NCBI GenBank assembly: GCA_013203565.1
Contig: JABMPZ010000102.1
Location: 1-10,020 of the forward strand
Reading direction: 5' to 3'
From: Parcubacteria group bacterium
GTDB taxonomy: Bacteria; Patescibacteriota; Minisyncoccia; Minisyncoccales; CG1-02-41-26
Length of the DNA: 10,020 nt
The notes under the pieces are model-generated. The model did no database searches. It had not been told where the DNA came from and saw only the letters and a program-made list of their open reading frames with translations. Shown here piece by piece: positions 5,504-10,020 of this stretch. Made by a program: the position numbers and the translations under genes. Every line of letters begins with the position of its first letter. Position 1 is the first letter of the stretch.

Positions 5504-5570
5504 GACTTGTACTGTATTCAAGTCCCGTGGCTTTCCGTCCCCCGATCACTCGAGGTTAGGCAATACTCAC
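5490..5570 (-). ncRNA. c-di-GMP-I (GEMM-like) riboswitch aptamer candidate
   Basis: Minus-strand reading. A 6-bp stem CCTCGA/TCGGGG (5555-5550 with 5545-5540) is capped by the GNRA loop GTGA. It is followed by GGACGGAAAGCC, close to the GEMM block GGACGCAAAGCC. Next is a second arm in which CGG pairs with CCG and GACTTG with CAAGTC around a 9-base loop, with AG bulged at 5503-5502. The arm ends in AGCCGAGCTACCG, matching the typical AGCCGGGTTACCG end. GEMM-I RNAs bind c-di-GMP. The 5' part (ATTGCCTAACC, where GGCAAACC is usual) fits poorly, and I find only a weak outer stem. It could be a variant class or a different aptamer. The neighbouring c-di-GMP enzyme supports the call. Confidence 0.6.
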
Positions 5571-5576
5571 ATATGT

Positions 5577-5605
5577 ATAATAAAGGAATCAAGATATGAT
5601 GTCAA
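5577..5605 (-). promoter_or_regulatory. Promoter of the riboswitch-Gre-receiver operon
   Basis: TTGACA (5605-5600) and TATTAT (5582-5577) are separated by exactly 17 bases on the minus strand: a perfect -35 and a 5/6 -10. The predicted start is near 5570, the first base of the aptamer candidate. It lies 37 bases beyond the GGDEF gene stop, so the operon has its own promoter. Read-through from upstream would pass the same switch. Confidence 0.82.
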
Positions 5606-5641
5606 GTGTGGATAACTTTTTTAAAGATATCCCTAACAAAA

Positions 5642-7693
5642 TTATTCAATAACAAGTTTTTCTTTGCCTTGTTTAACCATTTCAATAAACACCCTGACTA
5701 TTTCAGGATCAAACTGACTACCAGCGTACTTTTGCAACTCATGTAAGGCCTGTTCTGAAGTTACATTTTGAGTATAGGATCTTTTACCGTAAACCATGAC
5801 CTCGTAAGCATCAACAACGGCAATTATCCGAGAAATAAGTGGAATTTCTTCTTGTTTTAATCCATGAGGATAACCATCACCGTTCCACCATTCATGATGG
5901 GCCCTAACTGCTTCAGCAACAGAAATTAATTCTGGTAATAATTTAACAATGCGATAACCTATTTCAGGATGCCTCTTAATCTCTACCCATTCATCGGGAG
6001 ATAGTCTATTTGGCTTTACAATAATATGGCGAGCTACGGCAAGCTTGCCGATGTCGTGAAGGGTAGCTAAAAGCTCTAACAAATCTAATTCGCTATTAGA
6101 CAACCTCATATGACGGCCTAATGACAAGGCCAATATCTTTAGATATTGAGTATGTTTTTGAGTTTCAGAACTTTTCTCGTTTAATGTCGTTTGTAAAGCA
6201 GAGAGTAAAGAATTACGGATGCTATTTTTATTGAGCAGTTTGTTTGCATACATTCTTTCTTCAGCTTTTATAATTATATCCTGCAAATTCTGATTCGAAT
6301 CTGTTTTAGTCGCCTCTCCTAAAGCGATACTAAGAGGTATATCAATTTTTACTGAACCACCACAGGCGTTTTTAATACTACAACAAATCTCTCTAGCTAT
6401 ATTCTCATTTGTTCTTGGCAAAAGAAGCAAAAACTCATCACCGCCCCATCTACCAACAACATCTTCTTCACGAGAAACATTCTTTAAGATCTCAGCCATT
6501 TTTTTCAATAGCTCATCCCCTTTTTGATGACCAAGCCTATCATTGGTTAATTTCAAACCATTCACATCTCCTATAATAATACTAATTGGTAATTGCCTAT
6601 CTATATCTAACCGTTTTATTTCTTCCTCAATAAAAAATCTATTATATAATCCAGTCAACTGGTCATGATGACTCCTGTATAACATTTCTTTTTCAATTTT
6701 CTTCTTTTCTGTTATATCAATAAATGACCCCATCATAGAAACGGGTTGACCAGAATCATCCTTAATTATATTAGCAGAGAATATAACATCAAATAAAGAG
6801 CCATCTTTTCTTTTTCCAATATCCTCACCACTGTCAAATCCTTTTTCTTTTACATTCTTAATAACCCGAAAAACTCTTTTCTCCTCTTGAAAAAATTCTG
6901 ATAATCTTCTTCCTATTATCTCTTCCTCGCTTTCATAACCCCACATCTTAACACAAGATTTATTTACATAGGTTATTTCCCCTTTCAGGTTTGTTATTCC
7001 TATGGCAATAGTAGCTGACTCTACGGCATGATTCTTAATCAATAATTCTTTTTGTATTTTAACTAATTTAGCATGCTCATCAGTCAACTCCAAGGCATTT
7101 GAAATATGAGAAGCAAAATTCTTTACTGATGGAATAAGATAATTACCGAAATCACTAACAGGAGACAAACTAAAAACTCCAATAATTTTTCCTTGTTGTA
7201 TTAGTGGAGTTAAAACACGCAATTTTTTATTACGAAGTAACAATCTTAACAATGGTTCCGCTATTTTATTAGGAAACAACTCACTCACTGTATCAAAAAC
7301 ATCTACATAAAAAGTATCTCCTTGCTCAATAACCCGCCTATAAGTAGCTGACTTACTCAAATCAATCCTATAATCCTCTAGGCCGACACCAATGATTTTG
7401 CTCCCTAATTTTATGTACTGATCCTTTATTGATATGGCTACAATCTTAAGTTTTGTCTCATTATCAGTTAAGAGAAAAAGGGACATACCATAATCCTTAG
7501 AATTAATAAACTCCTGCCTTAAAACTCTAAATATCTCTTCCTTATCTTTCAAATTATGAATTTTAGTTGAAACATTTCCAATAAAATCTATAAGTCCAAT
7601 AAAACTATTTAAAAGAGCATCCATTTTATTATGGTCACGAAAATGTTTTGAAGAAAAAGGAGTTTCTTTTTTATTATTGTCTGAAATAGCCAT
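5642..7693 (-). CDS. GAF-PAS-GGDEF-HD-GYP c-di-GMP synthase/phosphodiesterase
   Basis: This 683-aa protein should make and break the second messenger c-di-GMP. Domains in order: GAF (about 30-205), PAS (222-330, ending in FIDITEKKK), GGDEF (340-490) and HD-GYP (510-672). The cyclase site is intact (D376 in IGDVNG, G417-G-D-E-F421), and the product-inhibition I-site R408-x-x-D411 sits exactly five residues before it. The phosphodiesterase has H546-D547 (TLHDIGK), H575, H599-H600-E and G605-D-G-Y-P609. No transmembrane segment is seen, so GAF and PAS should sense cytoplasmic ligands or redox state. I start at ATG 7693; a GTG at 7726 would add 11 hydrophobic residues but overlaps the likely -10. 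A c-di-GMP riboswitch candidate follows directly downstream. Which activity dominates cannot be read from sequence. Confidence 0.9.
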   Translation of the reverse strand: MAISDNNKKETPFSSKHFRDHNKMDALLNSFIGLIDFIGNVSTKIHNLKDKEEIFRVLRQEFINSKDYGMSLFLLTDNETKLKIVAISIKDQYIKLGSKIIGVGLEDYRIDLSKSATYRRVIEQGDTFYVDVFDTVSELFPNKIAEPLLRLLLRNKKLRVLTPLIQQGKIIGVFSLSPVSDFGNYLIPSVKNFASHISNALELTDEHAKLVKIQKELLIKNHAVESATIAIGITNLKGEITYVNKSCVKMWGYESEEEIIGRRLSEFFQEEKRVFRVIKNVKEKGFDSGEDIGKRKDGSLFDVIFSANIIKDDSGQPVSMMGSFIDITEKKKIEKEMLYRSHHDQLTGLYNRFFIEEEIKRLDIDRQLPISIIIGDVNGLKLTNDRLGHQKGDELLKKMAEILKNVSREEDVVGRWGGDEFLLLLPRTNENIAREICCSIKNACGGSVKIDIPLSIALGEATKTDSNQNLQDIIIKAEERMYANKLLNKNSIRNSLLSALQTTLNEKSSETQKHTQYLKILALSLGRHMRLSNSELDLLELLATLHDIGKLAVARHIIVKPNRLSPDEWVEIKRHPEIGYRIVKLLPELISVAEAVRAHHEWWNGDGYPHGLKQEEIPLISRIIAVVDAYEVMVYGKRSYTQNVTSEQALHELQKYAGSQFDPEIVRVFIEMVKQGKEKLVIE

Positions 7694-7705
7694 AGAAAAG
7701 CATAT

Positions 7706-7734
7706 ATAATATAATAAGAGTAACACAATTCTAA
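7706..7734 (-). promoter_or_regulatory. Weak promoter candidate of the GGDEF-HD-GYP gene
   Basis: TTAGAA (7734-7729, 3/6) and TATTAT (7711-7706, 5/6) are spaced 17 bases apart on the minus strand. Transcription would start near 7699, leaving about six bases before ATG 7693 and no Shine-Dalgarno. A 12-bp palindrome TTTTGATCAAAA at 7746-7757 lies just upstream and could be a regulator site. Confidence 0.35.
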
Positions 7735-7822
7735 CGATGAATCAATTTTGATCAAAACAACTTTGTAACAGTTCGCTCATTTTCCCGTCTTAATAGTAAA
7801 GGCAATGAATAGATAAGCCCTT

Positions 7823-7859
7823 AAACAAAAAACAGAGGCCAAAGCTCTGTTTTTTGTTT
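7823..7859. terminator. Bidirectional-looking terminator after the Cys-rich protein gene
   Basis: A perfect 15-bp stem pairs AAACAAAAAACAGAG (7823-7837) with 7845-7859 around a 7-base loop, with A- and T-runs inside the arms. In use it terminates the minus-strand gene that stops at 7876 and insulates the GGDEF gene from it. Confidence 0.85.
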
Positions 7860-7875
7860 TCTATAATCCGTAAAA

Positions 7876-8895
7876 TTACAAACAAAGTTCAGTTGAGAAG
7901 TCTTGCTGTCCCCTATCTAGCTGACATTTATGCTCTAATAAAATAACTTCTCCCATTTCCCAAACATCATTTACATAATTAACGCGAGCTATTTTCTTTT
8001 GCGCTCTCACAGAGTCGTCTCTTAAGCCATCATAAACTGCTTCAATATACCACACTCCATCTTTGCCATCTAATGTAGTAACTATAAAACTTTCACATTG
8101 ATCATCTGCACAATCGCCCCAATTTTCAATGACTAAATCAGATGCAGTATCTTGAGGTAGCATCTCTCCTTGTTTTTCTTTAAGCCCACTAAGTTCATAA
8201 GTTAAATACTTTGTTTTTTCAACAGATAAATCAGTAGTAAAACTTTCCCATGGGTATCTATCTGTATAATTTACTATAACCTCTCCATCTTTTATCTTTA
8301 TTGTTTGCGGAGCAATACGGTCACCGATTAAAATACCATTTGTTCCTCTATATCCTTCTTCTGTTTGAAGGGCTGAAGCAATATAGTAAAAAGTTCCACT
8401 TCCACCTGCATTATAGGTTAACAAAACAGCAGTGTCATCTAAATCATCTCCATTAATATCTCCTACTGCATCTGCTTCAAAGATATTCACATTAATTTTA
8501 GAAGCTGCTCCAGCCATAATCTCTTTTTCTGCTGTGCCATCTACTAAAGTAAATTGCTCCCTTGCAATTATATAAGTAGAGTTTGATGGATCAGTGCCTA
8601 ATGGCACTTCTTCTAAAGGAAACTCGCTACATTTTTCTCCATCAAAGCATCCTTCTTGGCACTCACAAATCTTTATCTCATGACTATTATCTGGCGAACA
8701 GCCACAAGCACCAATCAAGCAAGAATTTGGAAAATCTTCTGTTGTTTCACAACATAATGCTGTTGTTACCTCTCCCCCAGAATCCATGCAGGCCTGTTCT
8801 GCCTCTGACAGCTCTGATTCTGTTCCCATTGATTGAAAAAACCAATAACCCAAAACAATAATGATAATAATTACTATAACTAATAATTTAGACAT
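7876..8895 (-). CDS. Membrane-anchored Cys-rich extracytoplasmic protein, unknown function
   Basis: This 339-aa protein begins with one uncleaved-looking hydrophobic helix (residues 4-20, VIVIIIIIVLGYWFF), so the rest should lie outside the membrane. Residues 36-89 contain ten Cys, including CC (48-49), CGC (64-66), CEC (77-79) and C83/C89. They suggest a disulfide-knotted or metal-binding module. Residues 145-158 (GDINGDDLDDTAVL) match the Asp-rich calcium loop of FG-GAP/VCBS-type repeats, as a single copy. The remainder is beta-rich, with Cys pairs at 262/267 and 324/338. I cannot name a family; the architecture recalls uncharacterised surface proteins of CPR bacteria. It has its own terminator and an upstream dyad, so it is probably monocistronic. 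Confidence 0.8.
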   Translation of the reverse strand: MSKLLVIVIIIIIVLGYWFFQSMGTESELSEAEQACMDSGGEVTTALCCETTEDFPNSCLIGACGCSPDNSHEIKICECQEGCFDGEKCSEFPLEEVPLGTDPSNSTYIIAREQFTLVDGTAEKEIMAGAASKINVNIFEADAVGDINGDDLDDTAVLLTYNAGGSGTFYYIASALQTEEGYRGTNGILIGDRIAPQTIKIKDGEVIVNYTDRYPWESFTTDLSVEKTKYLTYELSGLKEKQGEMLPQDTASDLVIENWGDCADDQCESFIVTTLDGKDGVWYIEAVYDGLRDDSVRAQKKIARVNYVNDVWEMGEVILLEHKCQLDRGQQDFSTELCL

Positions 8896-8911
8896 ATATT
8901 TTTATTAAATT

Positions 8912-8939
8912 TTACCATAACCTTTTAATGTTATTGTAA
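8912..8939. repeat. Dyad upstream of the Cys-rich protein gene
   Basis: TTACCATAAC (8912-8921) and GTTATTGTAA (8930-8939) are inverted copies with one mismatch and an 8-bp spacer. The dyad ends 17 bases before the ATG at 8895, where a promoter or operator is expected. No clear -35/-10 pair was found, so this is a positional candidate only. Confidence 0.3.
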
Positions 8940-8962
8940 CACGACAAATACAAAAACAAAAT

Positions 8963-8992
8963 AAAAAGGCGGTGAGATAGATTCTCGCCGCC
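8963..8992 (-). terminator. Intrinsic terminator of the 162-aa secreted protein gene
   Basis: On the minus strand GGCGGCGAGA (8992-8983) pairs with TCTCACCGCC (8977-8968), a 10-bp stem with one G-T pair and a 5-base loop. TTTTTATTTTG follows. This is the most GC-rich stem in the window. Confidence 0.87.
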
Positions 8993-9018
8993 CTTTGAAT
9001 TTGTTTCCTCCTTCTTTG

Positions 9019-9507
9019 TTAATGTTTAAGTCGTTTTTTTACGACCTTAACTGTTTTTTGCAGAGGTAACCCAGAGACAAAATCAACTTCTGAGCCCTCT
9101 GGGCCTCCTACAAACCCTGTGACGCCTGTGATGCGCCACGTTATTTGCTTATTCTTCTTTGCTGAGGGCTTACCCTTGACAATAAGCAAGAAGGGACCTC
9201 CTCCTATTGAGGAGGGTATCATCGTGCCTATATTCATAGACACTTTTTTTACCTTACCTCCATCAAATTCCAAATCTACAGCAGCCAAATATGTCGGCTG
9301 TAATACATAGATTTCGACAACAGCCAGAATTTGATTTTTCTGGTTTTTTATAACCTCCTCCGGACTCTCATCTGAGTGTGAAAGCCACATTATTGAGGGT
9401 GGTCCAGGCGGCGGCTCTAAGTCGAGTGCCGAAACAGTAGAAACAACTAATAGAGTAACTATTGCTATTGCCACACAAAAAATTCCAAACTTTCTGGTCC
9501 AGGTCAT
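9019..9507 (-). CDS. Secreted 162-aa protein of unknown function
   Basis: A classical signal peptide covers residues 1-27 (MTWTRKFGIF, a hydrophobic core, cleavage after VSA27). The mature 135 residues start LDLEPPPGPP and are predominantly beta-strand (AVVEIYVLQPTYLAAVDLEF, GPFLLIVKG, ITWRITGVTGFVGG), ending in a basic tail KTVKVVKKRLKH. The alternating pattern could be an Ig/cohesin-like sandwich, but I do not recognise a family. Expression signals are the strongest in the window: extended -10 promoter, structured leader and full Shine-Dalgarno. Base composition near 50% G+C over 9061-9180 contrasts with about one third elsewhere, consistent with recent transfer or with high expression. It is monocistronic, with a strong terminator. 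Confidence 0.77.
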   Translation of the reverse strand: MTWTRKFGIFCVAIAIVTLLVVSTVSALDLEPPPGPPSIMWLSHSDESPEEVIKNQKNQILAVVEIYVLQPTYLAAVDLEFDGGKVKKVSMNIGTMIPSSIGGGPFLLIVKGKPSAKKNKQITWRITGVTGFVGGPEGSEVDFVSGLPLQKTVKVVKKRLKH

Positions 9508-9519
9508 AATGACCTCCTT
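9501..9519 (-). promoter_or_regulatory. Shine-Dalgarno inside a start-codon palindrome
   Basis: AAGGAGGT (9519-9512) is a full anti-16S match, four bases before ATG 9507, and fixes this start. The 15-base palindrome AGGTCATAATGACCT (plus strand 9501-9515) covers half of the Shine-Dalgarno and the start codon. In the mRNA it could form a 5-bp hairpin with the AUG in the loop. Confidence 0.8.
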
Positions 9520-9520
9520 G

Positions 9521-9620
9521 AAAAATGCCTACTAATAGCAGGCGTTAATAAGATGTTATCTTCTACTCTATTTAAAACGATAAACAGAGTAAAAAGTAAC
9601 AAAAATGATACCTTTGCATC
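9521..9620 (-). other. Structured 5' leader of the secreted protein gene (two hairpins)
   Basis: From the predicted start near 9620, the leader runs about 113 bases to the ATG. Hairpin 1 pairs the 20-base arms 9600-9581 (starting GTTAC) and 9574-9555 (ending GATAAC) around a 6-base loop, with one C/A mismatch and three G-T pairs. Hairpin 2 pairs GCCTGCT (9543-9537) with AGTAGGC (9533-9527), including a G-T pair, around a 3-base loop. It is followed by ATTTTT, then the Shine-Dalgarno. Hairpin 2 resembles a weak terminator placed as an attenuator. No known riboswitch consensus was recognised. Confidence 0.55.
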
Positions 9621-9626
9621 ACCTAA

Positions 9627-9655
9627 ATCATAACATATATAAATAGATTTGTCAA
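9627..9655 (-). promoter_or_regulatory. Strong sigma70-type promoter of the secreted protein gene
   Basis: TTGACA (9655-9650) and TATGAT (9632-9627) are spaced 17 bases apart on the minus strand, with TGT directly before the -10 (extended -10). The -35 is perfect and the -10 is 5/6. Predicted start near 9620. Confidence 0.83.
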
Positions 9656-9716
9656 GTATAATGTTGATAATTCTATACTCCCCTTCCCTCTTTCATCATT
9701 ATCTTAATTTATTATT

Positions 9717-9764
9717 AAAAAAATAAGTGGTGTAGGCAATTACCTGACACCACTCTAATGTGGT
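9717..9764 (-). terminator. Terminator of the right-edge gene pair, with an alternative hairpin
   Basis: On the minus strand AGTGGTGT (9754-9747) pairs with ACACCACT (9733-9726). AGG/CCT extends the stem past one unpaired base, and TATTTTTTT follows (9723-9717 is the T-run). An alternative stem ACCAC/GTGGT (9764-9760 with 9753-9749) uses part of the same left arm and would preclude the terminator. A T-run also follows on the plus strand, so it may work both ways. Confidence 0.75.
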
Positions 9765-9767
9765 CTT

Positions 9768-9908
9768 TTATATCTTTTTTTTTCGTTTAACATATCGTAC
9801 CCACACAGATATAAATTTATTCTGCCGACATTCACTAGCTTTATTATACCATTTTCCATATCTGGTAATATCATAATTGCAACATAATCTTGTATTTTTT
9901 TTAGTCAT
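9768..9908 (-). CDS. Possible 46-aa basic Cys-containing protein
   Basis: ATG 9908 to TAA 9768 encodes 46 residues starting MTKKNTRLCCNYDITRYGKW and ending VRYVKRKKKI. It is strongly basic, rich in Tyr, Trp and Arg, with Cys at 9, 10 and 27. It begins nine bases after the stop of the right-edge gene, and its own stop lies four bases before the terminator stem. That packing is the main argument that it is a real gene, perhaps a small nucleic-acid-binding protein. No Shine-Dalgarno is present, and short AT-rich ORFs arise by chance, so the call is tentative. No family recognised. Confidence 0.45.
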   Translation of the reverse strand: MTKKNTRLCCNYDITRYGKWYNKASECRQNKFISVWVRYVKRKKKI

Positions 9909-9917
9909 ATATTAATT

Positions 9918-10020
9918 TTAATTTGCCAATCCCCAGCCATCTAACAAGTTATTGCCTTTTTCATTTTGTTTCAAAATGGGACGATCGTTCCATTTTGAAC
10001 CATTTTCAAATGGCAACAAA
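9918..10020 (-). CDS. C-terminal end of an unrecognised protein (cut by window edge)
   Basis: A frame open from the right edge to TAA 9918-9920 reads LLPFENGSKWNDRPILKQNE and then KGNNLLDGWGLAN. The first full codon is at 10019-10017. The mixed, protein-like composition (Trp, Gly, Asp, Pro) and the tight arrangement with the 46-codon ORF and terminator downstream suggest it is a genuine C-terminus. I do not recognise the family. It includes the 30-bp palindrome at 9970-9999. Only 33 codons are visible, so an open frame by chance is not excluded. Confidence 0.5.
   Translation of the reverse strand, partial: LLPFENGSKWNDRPILKQNEKGNNLLDGWGLAN
9970..9999. repeat. 30-bp near-perfect palindrome
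   Basis: TTCAAAATGG (9970-9979) and CCATTTTGAA (9990-9999) flank the core ACGATCGT (9981-9988), itself a palindrome. The only mismatched pair is G9980/T9989. A second short palindrome, CCATTTTCAAATGG (10000-10013), follows directly. It lies inside the probable partial gene at the edge, so it may be coding coincidence, a binding site or a recombination site. Confidence 0.5.

Noticed and set aside
5606..5641. GGATA/TATCC stem as a terminator for the GGDEF gene
   Set aside because: Only five base pairs with a 13-base loop and no T-tract after it; the first real terminator is the riboswitch-linked one.
7694..7726. GTG start extending the GGDEF protein by 11 residues
   Set aside because: The added MLLLLYYICFS comes from the AT-rich stretch that contains the likely -10 box, and no signal-peptide-like or ribosome-binding context supports it.
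9199..9214. CCTCCT/AGGAGG inverted repeat, internal anti-Shine-Dalgarno-like hairpin
   Set aside because: Six-base arms inside a Gly/Pro-rich coding stretch are expected from codon composition; no reading-frame or regulatory context supports a function.
9119..9310. 63-codon plus-strand ORF
   Set aside because: Shadow of the 162-aa secreted protein gene, which has a signal peptide, Shine-Dalgarno, promoter and terminator on the other strand.

Overview
This AT-rich bacterial window (roughly one third G+C, with one island near 50%) carries short operons, many small or unrecognised proteins, several stand-alone receiver domains and few Shine-Dalgarno sites. The style resembles Patescibacteria (CPR, Parcubacteria-like) genomes. 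That placement is inferred from gene style only, because no rRNA or marker gene is present. Most genes are on the minus strand.

Reading left to right: 1-2182 (minus) holds the start of a Nudix hydrolase, a hicB-hicA toxin-antitoxin pair whose promoter is framed by a 9-bp inverted repeat, a CYTH-domain protein, and a RhuM-Fic/Doc fusion protein. 2339-3861 (plus) holds an unrecognised 167-aa protein with its own terminator, then a secreted, membrane-anchored protein with a thrombospondin type 3 calcium-binding stretch. 3920-5419 (minus) is a tight operon: a Gre-type transcript cleavage factor, a receiver, a half receiver and another receiver. 5642-7693 (minus) is a GAF-PAS-GGDEF-HD-GYP protein that should both make and degrade c-di-GMP. 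7876-9507 (minus) holds two extracytoplasmic proteins of unknown function. At the right edge (minus) are the end of an unrecognised gene and a 46-codon ORF, followed by a terminator.

The most interesting part is 5449-5605. A near-consensus promoter on the minus strand starts an RNA whose 3' half matches the c-di-GMP-I (GEMM) riboswitch. Its last strand is shared with the left arm of a strong intrinsic terminator placed just before the Gre gene. The layout predicts that c-di-GMP, handled by the enzyme encoded immediately upstream, relieves termination and turns on the Gre-receiver operon. The 5' half of the aptamer departs from the usual consensus, so this may be a variant class.

A second regulatory candidate is the leader at 9508-9620. 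It has an extended -10 promoter, a 20-bp-arm hairpin, a second hairpin with a U-tract, and a perfect Shine-Dalgarno inside a palindrome, all ahead of a GC-shifted secreted protein. I saw no tRNA, rRNA, CRISPR array or insertion sequence.
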